Assembly: GCA_016795365.1 (NCBI GenBank)
Contig: JAEUHN010000041.1
Coordinates: 124,001 to 188,000 of the forward strand
Length of the DNA: 64,000 nt
Source of the DNA: Verrucomicrobiaceae bacterium
GTDB taxonomy: Bacteria; Verrucomicrobiota; Verrucomicrobiia; Verrucomicrobiales; Verrucomicrobiaceae
Reading direction: 5' to 3'
Position 1 is the stretch's first letter, and each line of letters begins with the position of its first letter. Shown here one piece after another: positions 8,901-17,720 of this stretch. The notes below the pieces were generated by a model, which saw only the letters and a program-made list of their open reading frames with translations, was not told the DNA's origin and did no database searches. The translations under genes were made by a program, and so were the position numbers.

Positions 8901-10494
8901 TGCCGCTGCACCAGGTGGCCGCCCCCACGTCCGGGACGCTGCCATTGTCCCAGCTGTCACTGAGCACGACGTAGTTGCCATTCGGCAACGCGGTGACAAG
9001 GGTCAGACCTTCATTGGTTGATGTGCCTACGAGCGCGTTGGCGGGCGTGACCACTCCCACCGTGCCGGTGCTGCCATTGCAAAGCATGACCGCGCCTGCG
9101 TTCACGATCGCCCCATTGTCCCACTGGGAACTGCTGACGACATAGTTGCCATTGGTTAAGGCGGTGATGGCAGCACCGATGCCATCGCCGGAGGTGGTGC
9201 CCACAAGTGAATTCGCCGCCGTCACGAAGCCCGTTGTGGGTCCCGTGCCGCTGCACCAGGTGGCTGCGCCCACACTCAACGCCGAGGCGTTGAACCAGCC
9301 ACTACTGCCCACCACATAGTTCCCATTCGTGAGAGCAACGAGGGTGGCACCGATGGAGTCGTTGGCCGAGTTGCCCAGCAGTGAATTGCCAGCACCCGCT
9401 ACGCCCGTGAGACCGGTGGTGCCATTCCCCCAGGCCACGGCGCCTGCATTGGCGACGGCTCCATTGTCAAAGGAACTGCTGCCGACGACATAGTTGCCAT
9501 TGGTCAAGGCGACAAAGGTTGAGCCGATCTGATCGCCTGCCGTCGAGCCGATGAAGGAGTTCGCCGAGGTGATGGCACCCACCGGGCCGCCGCTCACACC
9601 GTTGCACCAAGTGACCGCGCCCACATCCGCCGTCGCACCATTGTTCCAGAGGACACGCCGGATCACGTAATTGCCGTTGCTCAGAGGGACGATGGATAGG
9701 CCAGCGCCGTCATTGGCCGCGGAACCAACCTGGGCGTTGCTGGAGGAGACCACGCCTGACACACCGGTCAAGCCGTTGCCAAAGATGACAGCGCCCGCAT
9801 CCACGACAGCACCGTTGTCCCAGGTGGTGGAGCCGGCCACGTAGTTGCCATTGGGCAGCACGGTGAGGACAACGATCTTGTCATTGGTGGTGCTGCCCAC
9901 CAGCGCATTCGATGGGGTGATGAGGCCAACGACGGGCGTGGTGCCACTGCGGAAGCACAAGGCTCCGACATCGGTCGCCGCGCCATTGTCCCAGGCAATC
10001 GCATCAATCACATAGTTCGACGCCGCTCCGCCCACGGCAAAGATAAACACGTTGGTCAGGTCATTGGGCGCACCGCCCACCACGGAGTTGCTGGCGGACA
10101 CCGTGCCGCTCAAGCCCGTCGTGCCGTTGATCAGCGTGACCGCGCCTGCGTTTACGATGGCTCCATTGTCCCAGTTGGGACTGACAATGACGACATTGCC
10201 ATTCGGCAGTTCTTTGATGATGCCGTTGCCCACCTGATCATTGGCCGTGCTGCCTTTCAGCGTGCTGATCAGCGTGCCATCGGCCCGATACAGATGCACC
10301 GCTCCGACATTTGCCGTGGCACCGTCGTCAAAGCCGGTGTCCACGACCAGGATGTTCCCCGTGGTCAACGCGAAGATCTTTTCGCCAAACTTGCCGCTGC
10401 CCGTGGGGCCGGTGACTTCGATGGGTGCCGCCTGGAGTGCCGAACAACTGAGTGCAGAGACAGCGGCGAAAACAAAGAGTCGAATCGTGTTCAT
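5911..10494 (-). CDS. giant secreted repeat protein with Calx-beta and InlB-type domains (paralogue 1)
   Basis: 1,527 residues with a signal peptide (MNTIRLFVFAAVSALSCSALQA). Residues about 30-790 are some 12 tandem units of 57-60 residues, each with WDNG, GAV, a LVGS-type segment and NGNYVV. A Calx-beta domain follows (about 826-930, with TVTEGEDAKLTVKRTGG), then an Ig-like/Big domain (about 939-1040, ANARVGVDPGD) and an InlB B-repeat-like segment (about 1041-1120, GFLFNKW). The C-terminal domain of about 400 residues ends PYQGIILQKG...GFGFFKTKAPAVKDYLGQSG. The frame extends upstream to 11202, but the signal peptide fixes the start at the ATG at 10494. It is a tandem paralogue of the gene at 10800-15368. 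A surface adhesin or matrix role is plausible; no catalytic motif is seen. The 57-60-residue unit may correspond to a Pfam repeat of unknown function (DUF5650, from memory). Confidence 0.85.
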   Translation of the reverse strand: MNTIRLFVFAAVSALSCSALQAAPIEVTGPTGSGKFGEKIFALTTGNILVVDTGFDDGATANVGAVHLYRADGTLISTLKGSTANDQVGNGIIKELPNGNVVIVSPNWDNGAIVNAGAVTLINGTTGLSGTVSASNSVVGGAPNDLTNVFIFAVGGAASNYVIDAIAWDNGAATDVGALCFRSGTTPVVGLITPSNALVGSTTNDKIVVLTVLPNGNYVAGSTTWDNGAVVDAGAVIFGNGLTGVSGVVSSSNAQVGSAANDGAGLSIVPLSNGNYVIRRVLWNNGATADVGAVTWCNGVSGGPVGAITSANSFIGSTAGDQIGSTFVALTNGNYVVGSSSFDNGAVANAGAVAWGNGTTGLTGVAGAGNSLLGNSANDSIGATLVALTNGNYVVGSSGWFNASALSVGAATWCSGTGPTTGFVTAANSLVGTTSGDGIGAAITALTNGNYVVSSSQWDNGAIVNAGAVMLCNGSTGTVGVVTPANALVGTSTNEGLTLVTALPNGNYVVLSDSWDNGSVPDVGAATWCSGTTARPVGGITPANSLVGSATGDLSGAAITTLPNGNYVVRASNWDGPGGVNAGAVCWCNGSTGRVGAISKSNALIGSHASDFVSGFPTIAVLTNGNYIVFGRQWDNGSVVDAGFAAWASGTRGSTGEVSAANALVGSTANDAVGFDNIIPLKNGNYIVRSGDWNNGTATKAGALTFGNGTTGTVGVVSPSNSIVGSAALDNLGFGGTNLATDDGFALFRSTTWDNGALANASVAMLLPGTAPFPTGPITISNAVLGGVATPSTALAAGYDAPSRLFVVGKGAENKIVINTFSAGKVGFDQPLVTVTEGEDAKLTVKRTGGTEGTVTVNISSVTAGSTATAGTDFTAVNQLLTFGPGIASQTVSLTTLVNAPTNEPNELIKVTLSGGTAALGTPSTMFVRILDADDTTLPGAPVITAPAPNARVGVDPGDTLTITGTATDNRGISLVEVRLNGGTFTPATLTNNTGTSAQWSIKLQPQTGANLIEVRSSDTKPGTANVSTIVSRSFVVTRPLEVKSTGANGTFTTGFAPRSFRESGKLLTLTATAPSGFLFNKWIIDGGANATASEIGLSAAQLELPTISFVFRESLTLTAEFAPNPFINPLSNPFIRANLTGIYNGIIRPDPALPDRAPLGSNSGEDGSAMSNSTNGFITVNALSNATFTTKLSIDGLVLAFAGSFDGSGTARFGATRDRVVFVNRTGKPPLKVQMIMNTGLGTIGGSITDTDSVAIILADRVHYSASTLVPITLLGPANANQVYNLAFFKFGSPQPSGITNEGFPQGFGPGTLTLTKTGTVTLAATLPDGTSLTASTALNSINLFHLFASLYGNKGGIAGDFLFDLGETNTDVAAGQLDWVRPPLDDQHYPVGWPQGVVFQAVGTKLTITPGASILPGLPTLDADGNADLSFGDGLLPGEVLKKIGITATEVIQKPLPVDNSFTLAITHTTGRFSGNFTHPLGITPYQGIILQKGANSKGFGFFKTKAPAVKDYLGQSGNVILAPQ
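8115..10410 (-). repeat. array of about 12 tandem 57-60-residue repeat units in paralogue 1
   Basis: Within the coding sequence, the minus-strand text for 'WDNGA' recurs at about 171-180-base spacing (for example near 10163, 9983, 9812 and 9638 in plus coordinates). Each unit encodes a core of GAV-x-NG-x-TG, a loop, S/A-N-S/A-LVGS-x-x-x-D, then NGNYVV and WDNGA. The units differ enough at the base level to be old rather than recently amplified. Boundaries are approximate. Confidence 0.8.
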
Positions 10495-10799
10495 GAGAGG
10501 TGAGATGGGCGTGAGTTGAGCGGAACCATCAAGATGATCTGGGCTGGTGAATTGAACGCGAAGCGAAAGGAGCGCGGACACTCCTGCCCGCACGCCGGAG
10601 CGACTTGCTCCATGGAAGAGTGCGCTCTCTGATCGCGATGGGCTTTGCCTTGCACAGCCTTCGATGCGCCGCGCAGTAACAGAGTTCGTTCGAGAGACGG
10701 TCTCACCGACTCCGAAGGGCGGGCAGGAGTGCCCGCGCTCCTTTGTCGGGAAGCGTGAATCCAATGTCACGTGGATGGAATGGTTCGCTGGCATCATTG
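10495..10799. other. 305-base intergenic region between the two paralogues
   Basis: It separates the start of paralogue 1 from the stop of paralogue 2. It holds a large imperfect palindrome (10566-10744, listed separately) that fills most of the space. The bases 10495-10565 form the leader of paralogue 1; I see no clear promoter consensus there. A reading frame crosses the region in phase with paralogue 1 but reads like non-coding sequence and is not counted as part of the protein. Confidence 0.7.
10566..10744. repeat. long inverted repeat, MITE/REP-like element
   Basis: Two 26-base arms at 10566-10591 and 10719-10744 are reverse complements of one another with a single mismatch (position 10579 is A where the partner predicts G). 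They enclose about 127 bases. Each arm itself contains the near-palindrome GGGCACTCCTGCCC. The structure, size (179 bases) and intergenic position fit a non-autonomous mobile or REP/BIME-like element. No transposase is nearby and I could not see a clear target-site duplication. The same type of GC-rich 'GGAGCGCGGGCACTCC' text is, from memory, frequent in verrucomicrobial and planctomycetal intergenic regions. Confidence 0.65.
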
Positions 10800-13700
10800 T
10801 TACTGAGGCGTGAGCGTGACACTGCCGCTCTGGCCGAGGTAGTCCTTCACGGCAGGGGCTTTGGTCTTGAAGAAGCCGAAGCCTTTCTTGTTCACGCCCT
10901 TCTGGAGGATGATGCCCTGATACGGAGTCACACCGAGCGGGTGCATGAAGGTGCCGCTGAACTTGCCATTGGCGCGTGTGATGATCAGTGAGAATGAAGC
11001 ATCCACGGGCAGCGGCTTCTGAATCGTGTCCGTGGCGGTGATGCCGACTTGTTTCAGCACACTCGAAGTGAGCAGGCCGTCTTTGAAAGTGAGGTCCGCA
11101 TTGCCATTCGCATCGATCGCGGGCAGTCCGGGCAGCACGCTGCTGCCAGGTAGGACGGTGAACCTCGTCGCCTTCATCCGGCATTGGATGCCGCCCGGCC
11201 AACCAGCGGGATAGTATTGGTCATCCAGAATGGGCCGCACCCAGTCGAGTTGGAAGCAGGCGGCGTCGGTGTCCAGTTGGGTTGGATCAACGACGACATT
11301 GCCCGTGATGAAGCCGCGATTGTTGTAGAGCGAGCAGTAGATCGGCAGGGTATCGAACACATCCAACGGACCCGAGGCCGTAACCGCCGTGCCATCCGCA
11401 AGCACACCTGCAAGAGTAATGCCGCCTGTTTTCGTGAGCGTGAAGCTGCCCACGCCGGAGCCTTGTGGGAAGCGATCACTGGTGACTCCAGACGGTTGTG
11501 CACCGGGAAACACGGTGAAGGCCAGATTGTAAACCTGGCTGCCACCGCTCGCGGTGAGGAAGGTCGAGGGCACGGGGTTGGTCGCGCTGTAGTTGGCGTG
11601 CTTCGCATTGATGCCGGAGACGGCATCGACATCCGACACTGTGCCGAAGAGCTGCTGGAAGAAAGGTGACACACCCAGCACCAGCTTCAGCGGTGTCTTG
11701 CCTGTGCGTGGAAGGAACAAGGCTCTCTCACGCGTGGCCCCGAAGCGCGCGATGCCATCGGAATCAAGGCTGCCTGCAAAGGACAGCGTCAGGCCGTCCA
11801 TCGTCAGCTTGCCAGTGAAGGTGGCATTGCTCAAAACGGTGACGGTAATGCCGCCGGTCGTGCTGTTGCTCCTCGCCGTGCCATCCTCGCCGCTGTTGGA
11901 GCCGAGTGGCACGCGATCCGGCTCGCTGCTGGAAGGGAAGACGTTGCCGCTATACACACCGCTCACGGCAGTGCTCAGGAACGGATTCGCCGCGAAGTTC
12001 GCCGTGAGCGTGAGGCTCTCCTTGAAGACAAACGAGAGCGTGGGCAGCTCGAGTTGCGCAGCGGTGAGGCCGATATTCGAGAGGCTCGCGTTTGGCCCGC
12101 CGCTCACAGTCCAGTTCTTGAACAAGAAGCCTGCCGAAGGCGTGGCGGTGACGGTGAGCAGCTTGCCCGACTCGCGGAACGTGCGGCCTGCGAAGCCAGC
12201 GGTGAATGTGGGGAAACCGCCGAGCCCTTTCACCACGAGCGGTCGTGTGCAAACAATGTTGCGTGTGGTCAGCGGTCCGATGTTGCTGTCCGTGTCTATG
12301 GTGCGCACATCAATGCTGTTCGCTCCGGTCTGCGGTGCCAGTTGAATGGACCAACTCGCCGTCTTGCCGGTGTGATTGGTCATTGTGGCATTGGTAAAGA
12401 GGCCGCCATTGACCCGCACCTGCACACTGAGCACGCCGTTGTTGTCCGCTGCGGTGCCGCTGATGGTGATCTTGTCGCCGGGGTTCGCAGGCACGCGTGC
12501 GTTGGCCGCTGGTGAAGCAATCACAGGCGCACTGGGCGATACCAAATCACCGAGCGAGATGATGCGCACGATTGTGCTCGACGGCGAAACCACCGCTGTG
12601 GCGGGAGTGAGCACGAGCTTGAAGGTCTCATTGCCCTCCGCCACCGCGTCTGTGAGGATCGTCACCGGCACGTCCAGACTCGCGACACCCGGACCAAAGG
12701 TGAGCACTCGATTGGTGATGGCCGTGTAGTCGCTGCCTGCCGTGGCGGTGCCGCCGACGCTGCTGGTGGACACATTCACCGTCAGCGTCCCCTCGGTGCC
12801 GCCGACGCGATTCACTTTCACGTTCACCGTGCCTGCGGACTCCAGCGCATCTGTCATCGCGGTGGCAAAGGCGACTTTGCCCGCGCTCTTGCCTTGCAGG
12901 ATGACGGTGTTCTCCGAGCCCTTGCCCACGACGAGCAATTGGCGCTCAAGACTATACGCCGCACTGAGATTATTCCCGCCAGAGGCCACGGTGCCGAGGA
13001 AGCTGTTCGTCGCATTGATGCCGCCCGTGAGTGAGGTGCCCGCCGGGATGAAGGTGACGGCACCTGCGTCCACGGTGCTGCCATTGTCCCACTTCCTGCT
13101 GATCACCAGCACGCTGCCATCGGTGAAGGTCTCAATGCTGCCATCAATGCCAATCGAACCCACCTTGTCATTCGCCGTCGAGCCCACGAGCGCCTTCGCC
13201 GAAGACAAAGCTCCGACCGTGCCCGTCGTGCCGTTGCCAAATGCGAGGACTCCCGCATTGGAGGCAGACCCGCCGTTGTCGAAATCGGGACCCGTCACGA
13301 TGTAGTTGCCGTTGGGGAGAGCCAAGGCACCAGTGCTACCGACGCGGTCATTGGTCGCATTGCCCACCATGGAGTTCAGGCTGCTCACAGGCCCGGTCAC
13401 GCCTCCATTGCCGAGTCCGAAAGTCACGGCTCCCACCGCCGCCGATACGGGCGAACTCCAGTTCGGCAGAGGCACCAGGTAGTTGCCGTTGGTGAGCAAG
13501 CCGACGCCGACGCCCACATTTTCGTTCGCATTCGTGCCAACGAGCGCATTGGCCGCGCTCACCGGGCCGACGATGCCAGTGACGCCATTGCCCCACGCGA
13601 TCATGCCTGCATTGCTCAGCGCGCCATTGTCCCAACTAATCGAGCCGATGACGTAGTTACTATTGCCCACTTCAGCGCTGGTGCTTCCCACCTGATCGCC

Positions 13701-15368
13701 CGATGTCGTTCCCACCAGCGAGTTCGCCGCCGATACGGCTCCCACGGGTGATGGCCCGGTGCCGCTGCACAGCGTGGCCGCACCTGCCTGCGTCGCCGTG
13801 CCATTGTCCCACTGCGTCGAGAGCGCCACATAGTTGCCATTGCTGAGCGCCAGCACGGATGCCCCCACCGTGTCATCTGATTGCGTGCCCACGAGCGAGT
13901 TTGCAGGCGACACCACGCCAGTGGTGCCTGTCACACCATTACCCCAGGTCGCCGCGCCTGCGCCGTCATTCGCACCGTTCTGCCAGCCGGAACTGATCAC
14001 GACATAGTGGCCGTTCTTGAGCGCGACGGGCGTGTTGTTGCCCACTGTATCACCCGCCGTGCTGCCGATGAGTGAGTTCGCCGCGCTAACCGTGCCGGTC
14101 GTTGGTCCAAACCCGGAGCACCAAGTGGCCGCGCCCACGTTCGCTGTGGCACCGTTGTCCCAGCTCGGACTGGCCACGACGTAGTTGCCATTGGTCAAAG
14201 CCACGGCGGAATTGCCCACGCCGTCGTTCGCCGTGCTGCCGATGAGCGAATTCCCAGTGCCCACCACGCCTGTTCTTCCTGTGCTTCCATCGCACCAGGT
14301 CACCGCGCCGACGGACGTGGCACCGTTTTTCCAATTCGCCGTCAGCGCCACATAGTTGCCATTGGTGAGGACCAGCGCATTGCCAACAACATCTGCACCC
14401 GAGGCTCCGATCAGAGAGTTGCTGCTGGTGATCGGGCCCACAGGCAGGCCCGCCGTGCCGCTGCCCCAGGTGAGGGCACCGACATTGGTCGTCGCGCCAT
14501 TGTCCCAACTGCTGGACTGGACCACAAAATTACCATTGCTCAGTTCCAGAATATTCTGGCCGATGTTGTCTGAGGCCTTGCTCCCCACCAGTGAGTTCGA
14601 GGGTCCGACGGCTCCAACTCGTCCCGTATTGCCATCACAAAAAGTCACCGCGCCAGCATCCGTGATCGCGCCATTGTTCCAGAACGGGGTGCGCACCACG
14701 TAGTTGCCGTTTGCCAGGATATCCACGGTGTTGCCCACAAAGTCACTCGCGGTAGAGCCCACGAGCGCGTTCGACGAGGAAACGACTCCGACCTGTCCCG
14801 TAGTGCCTGGTGACCACAAGACCATGCCGGTATCGCTGGCTGCTCCATTGTCCCACAAGAGAGCGCGCACGATGTAGTTGCCATTGCCCACGTCTTGCAC
14901 AGCAGCGCCGGAGAAGTCACCCGTCTTGCTGCCCACCAGCGAGTTCGCCACCGAGACCGTTGCATTGATGCCTGTCACCGTCGCTCCGGTGGTGCCGTTC
15001 ACCCAGGTGACCGCGCCCGCGTCACTCACCGCGCCATTGTCCCACGTAGAGGTGGCGATGACAAAGTTCCCGTTCTTCAACTGGAAGATGGATCCTCCGC
15101 CCACCTGATCATTTGTCGAGGCTCCCTTGATCGTGCTCAAGAGCGTGCCGTCCGGCTTGAAGAGATACACCGCTCCCACGTCCGCCGTCGCGCCATTGTC
15201 GAAGAGCGGATCGGTGACGACGATGTTCCCATTGCTGAGGATGAGGGTCCGCTTGCCGAACTGCCCGCTGCCTGCTGGTCCCGTGAGAGTGATCTGCGCT
15301 GCTGATGCGATGCCAGCGAGAACAAGAAACAGCGTCGAAACGAAGCGGGTGAAGCGGGCCGGGTTCAT
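10800..15368 (-). CDS. giant secreted repeat protein with Calx-beta and InlB-type domains (paralogue 2)
   Basis: 1,522 residues with the same architecture as the gene at 5911-10494. Signal peptide (MNPARFTRFVSTLFLVLAGIASAA), about 13 units of 57-60 residues (about 30-800), Calx-beta (about 833-940, with ESAGTVNVKVNRVGG), an Ig-like domain (ANARVPANPGD), an InlB-like segment (AGFLFKNWTVSGG), and the C-terminal domain ending KGFGFFKTKAPAVKDYLGQS. The start is set at the ATG at 15368, 13 codons inside the longest frame, because the signal peptide begins there. The two proteins evidently arose by tandem duplication. Calx-beta domains bind Ca2+ in known families, so a calcium-stabilised extracellular fibre is possible but unproven. 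It is divergent from the agarase-like gene at 15488, with 119 bases shared as promoter space. Confidence 0.85.
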   Translation of the reverse strand: MNPARFTRFVSTLFLVLAGIASAAQITLTGPAGSGQFGKRTLILSNGNIVVTDPLFDNGATADVGAVYLFKPDGTLLSTIKGASTNDQVGGGSIFQLKNGNFVIATSTWDNGAVSDAGAVTWVNGTTGATVTGINATVSVANSLVGSKTGDFSGAAVQDVGNGNYIVRALLWDNGAASDTGMVLWSPGTTGQVGVVSSSNALVGSTASDFVGNTVDILANGNYVVRTPFWNNGAITDAGAVTFCDGNTGRVGAVGPSNSLVGSKASDNIGQNILELSNGNFVVQSSSWDNGATTNVGALTWGSGTAGLPVGPITSSNSLIGASGADVVGNALVLTNGNYVALTANWKNGATSVGAVTWCDGSTGRTGVVGTGNSLIGSTANDGVGNSAVALTNGNYVVASPSWDNGATANVGAATWCSGFGPTTGTVSAANSLIGSTAGDTVGNNTPVALKNGHYVVISSGWQNGANDGAGAATWGNGVTGTTGVVSPANSLVGTQSDDTVGASVLALSNGNYVALSTQWDNGTATQAGAATLCSGTGPSPVGAVSAANSLVGTTSGDQVGSTSAEVGNSNYVIGSISWDNGALSNAGMIAWGNGVTGIVGPVSAANALVGTNANENVGVGVGLLTNGNYLVPLPNWSSPVSAAVGAVTFGLGNGGVTGPVSSLNSMVGNATNDRVGSTGALALPNGNYIVTGPDFDNGGSASNAGVLAFGNGTTGTVGALSSAKALVGSTANDKVGSIGIDGSIETFTDGSVLVISRKWDNGSTVDAGAVTFIPAGTSLTGGINATNSFLGTVASGGNNLSAAYSLERQLLVVGKGSENTVILQGKSAGKVAFATAMTDALESAGTVNVKVNRVGGTEGTLTVNVSTSSVGGTATAGSDYTAITNRVLTFGPGVASLDVPVTILTDAVAEGNETFKLVLTPATAVVSPSSTIVRIISLGDLVSPSAPVIASPAANARVPANPGDKITISGTAADNNGVLSVQVRVNGGLFTNATMTNHTGKTASWSIQLAPQTGANSIDVRTIDTDSNIGPLTTRNIVCTRPLVVKGLGGFPTFTAGFAGRTFRESGKLLTVTATPSAGFLFKNWTVSGGPNASLSNIGLTAAQLELPTLSFVFKESLTLTANFAANPFLSTAVSGVYSGNVFPSSSEPDRVPLGSNSGEDGTARSNSTTGGITVTVLSNATFTGKLTMDGLTLSFAGSLDSDGIARFGATRERALFLPRTGKTPLKLVLGVSPFFQQLFGTVSDVDAVSGINAKHANYSATNPVPSTFLTASGGSQVYNLAFTVFPGAQPSGVTSDRFPQGSGVGSFTLTKTGGITLAGVLADGTAVTASGPLDVFDTLPIYCSLYNNRGFITGNVVVDPTQLDTDAACFQLDWVRPILDDQYYPAGWPGGIQCRMKATRFTVLPGSSVLPGLPAIDANGNADLTFKDGLLTSSVLKQVGITATDTIQKPLPVDASFSLIITRANGKFSGTFMHPLGVTPYQGIILQKGVNKKGFGFFKTKAPAVKDYLGQSGSVTLTPQ
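12975..15290 (-). repeat. array of about 13 tandem 57-60-residue repeat units in paralogue 2
   Basis: Same unit as in paralogue 1: WDNGA, GAVTW, an S/A-LVGS-x-x-x-D segment and NGNYVV recur about every 171-180 bases. Examples of the LVGS segment are SLVGSKTGDF, SLIGSTAGDT and SLVGTQSDDT. The array differs by about one unit from its neighbour. Boundaries are approximate. Confidence 0.8.
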
Positions 15369-15487
15369 AGCTGGGAGAATACCTGAGTCGCTATCAGGTG
15401 CCAGCATAAAACACGCTGAGAACCTTACGCCACAATGCTTGCAGCGATGGACAGCGCTACGAGCTGTGATTCACTGCGTGCCTTCTC

Positions 15488-17590
15488 ATGCTCCGCTTCG
15501 CTCTCCTTCTCCTCATCGCGTCCACCGCGCTCGCCCTCGATCTGAAACCTGCCAACGACGGCGTTGTCATCGAGGCGGGCAGCATGGGCAGCTTCACCTT
15601 TGCCAATCCCATCCTGCGCGATGGCGCAAGCAAGCCCGTCCACAAGATCACCGAAGTGCGCGGTGGCACGATCATTTATGAAGGCGGTGGCAAGGCGACC
15701 ATCGCAACCACGAAGGATAGCATCGCCATTACCTTCGCGAGTCTGCCCGACGATGTGAAGACCATCGAACTCGGCATGTTAATCGACATCGCCTACAGCC
15801 AGGGCGGCAAGTGGCAGATCGGCGACAAGGCAGGCGACTTCCCGCGTGCGAAGGCCTCGCCACCGCATCTTCATTCTGGCAACGCAGGGACCTTCAGCCT
15901 CACGCACGCACTGGGGCAGAGCCTGGAGTTCACGGTGCCGGACTTCACCTTCCAGCAGCTCACGGACAACCGCGAATGGAACTGGGGCATCTTCCACTGG
16001 ATGGGTCTCGTGCCTTTGAATCGCGACAATCCCACGCTCACGATCAAGCTCAGCACCAAGCAGTCAGGCCCTGCCCAGAAGCTGGTGGACGTCTTCGGTC
16101 AGAACACGCGCGAAGACTGGACCGGCAAGGTGAAGTCGCTCGATGAACTCAAGGCTGATGTGCAAGCCGATGACGTGTATTACAAGTCGTTGCAGCCCGC
16201 GATGACAGACAAGTTCGGCGGTGCTCCCGGCAGCGGTGCGAAGCTAGGCTTGAAGCGCACCGGTTTCTTCCACATCGAGAAGCAAGGCGACAAGCAGTGG
16301 CTCGTGAGCCCCGAGGGCAACGCCTTCTTCCACCTCGGCATCTGCGGCTTCGCGCCAAGCGATGACTACACGTATGTCAAAGGCCGCGAGGGCATCTACG
16401 AGTGGTTGCCGAAGCTCGATAGCGAGTTCAGCTCCGCCTTCCGCGAAGGCAATGCCGACCACTTCTCCTTCTACCTCGCGAACACGATCAAGAAGTTCGG
16501 CAAGCCGCACACGCTGGAAGATTTTGCTAACCGCATGATCCCGCGCGTGCGCGCCTTCGGCTTCAACAGCATCGGTGCCTTCAGCCCCGCACCCGCTGCT
16601 GCGCAAACCGCATCCTTCCCGTATGTGCAGAGCTTGCCCATCAACGAATGGGAAGGCGTGAAGCGCATCCCTGGTGCCTGGGAAGTTTGGGATCCATTCG
16701 ATGACGCAACCGCGAAACTCATCGCCGAACGCATCGCCAAAGAAGTGCCCGCACGCGCCAATGATCCGCTGCTCATCGGCTGGTTCATCGTCAATGAACC
16801 GCGCTACGATGAGCTGCCACGCGTCATCCCCTCGCTGCCCGGCACGCACGCGTGCAAGCAACGCTTCGTCGCTTCACTGAAAACCAAATACACCGACATC
16901 GCCGCCTTCAACACCGCCTGGCAAACCAGCGCCGCCAGCTTCGACGACCTCACCGCGCGCGGCATCGAAGTGAAGACCGACACCGCCAAGTCCGACGTGA
17001 AAGCCTTTGTCGGCGTCTTCCTCGACACGCTATTCAAGCAAGTCTGCGAAGCCACACGCAAGGCCGATCCGAACCACCTGATCATCGGCACGCGCCTCCA
17101 GCCCGTGACCATCGAAGACGAACAACTCTGCCGCATCAGTGGCAAATACTTCGATGTGCTGAGCTACAACTACTACACCTACGGCATGGACACCGCCGCG
17201 CTGCGTCGCTACCACGACTGGAGCGGTCTGTCGCTCATGCTCAGCGAGTTCTTCTGGTCCTCGCCCAAGGACAGCGGCCTCACTGGTGGACGCGAACTCA
17301 AGACCCAACAAGAGCGCGGCCTCGCCTACCGGAACTACGTCGAGCAAGCCGCCGCCACCGGCTTCGTCATCGGCATCGAGTGGTTCACGCTCATTGATCA
17401 AGCCACCACCGGCCGCTGGTTCAGCCAATACTCCGGCGAAAGCGCCAACACCGGCCTTTTCAGCGTCGCCGACCGCCCATGGAAGCCGATGCTCGACGAG
17501 ATGATGAAGACCAACCACGGCATCTACCCACTGCTCTTCGGCGAGCGCAAAGCGTTCGCGTGGGACGATGAGCGCGTGCGGGTGAAGTAG
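15488..17590 (+). CDS. secreted glycoside hydrolase, agarase-like (clan GH-A)
   Basis: 700 residues with a signal peptide (MLRFALLLLIASTALA). The N-terminal ~230 residues are a beta-rich non-catalytic domain; the rest is a TIM barrel. QWLVSPEGNAFFHLGICGF and EWLPKLDSEF resemble proteins annotated as beta-agarases (GH50-like) in marine PVC bacteria. The likely acid/base is Glu437 in FIVNEPRYDE, the usual NEP motif of clan GH-A at the end of strand 4. The likely nucleophile is Glu587 in LMLSEFFWSS at strand 7. It probably hydrolyses a beta-linked polysaccharide outside the cytoplasm; the substrate (agar, porphyran or another galactan) is not determined. The next gene downstream is a PVC dehydrogenase 130 bases away. 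Confidence 0.75.
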   Translation: MLRFALLLLIASTALALDLKPANDGVVIEAGSMGSFTFANPILRDGASKPVHKITEVRGGTIIYEGGGKATIATTKDSIAITFASLPDDVKTIELGMLIDIAYSQGGKWQIGDKAGDFPRAKASPPHLHSGNAGTFSLTHALGQSLEFTVPDFTFQQLTDNREWNWGIFHWMGLVPLNRDNPTLTIKLSTKQSGPAQKLVDVFGQNTREDWTGKVKSLDELKADVQADDVYYKSLQPAMTDKFGGAPGSGAKLGLKRTGFFHIEKQGDKQWLVSPEGNAFFHLGICGFAPSDDYTYVKGREGIYEWLPKLDSEFSSAFREGNADHFSFYLANTIKKFGKPHTLEDFANRMIPRVRAFGFNSIGAFSPAPAAAQTASFPYVQSLPINEWEGVKRIPGAWEVWDPFDDATAKLIAERIAKEVPARANDPLLIGWFIVNEPRYDELPRVIPSLPGTHACKQRFVASLKTKYTDIAAFNTAWQTSAASFDDLTARGIEVKTDTAKSDVKAFVGVFLDTLFKQVCEATRKADPNHLIIGTRLQPVTIEDEQLCRISGKYFDVLSYNYYTYGMDTAALRRYHDWSGLSLMLSEFFWSSPKDSGLTGGRELKTQQERGLAYRNYVEQAAATGFVIGIEWFTLIDQATTGRWFSQYSGESANTGLFSVADRPWKPMLDEMMKTNHGIYPLLFGERKAFAWDDERVRVK

Positions 17591-17720
17591 CTTCGATTCT
17601 GAATCGAATCGACGTGGAAGTCTTAATCTGGCGTGCTGTTTCGCGAGAGCACTCCGAATGGGCCGACCGATCCACGAATGCCTGACAAAGACCCGCATCG
17701 AAGCGCGTGATTTGTTCACC

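Noticed and set aside
10495-11202. N-terminal extension of paralogue 1 through the intergenic repeat
   Set aside because: The extension overlaps the C-terminal coding region of paralogue 2 and the inverted repeat; a signal peptide begins cleanly at the ATG at 10494.
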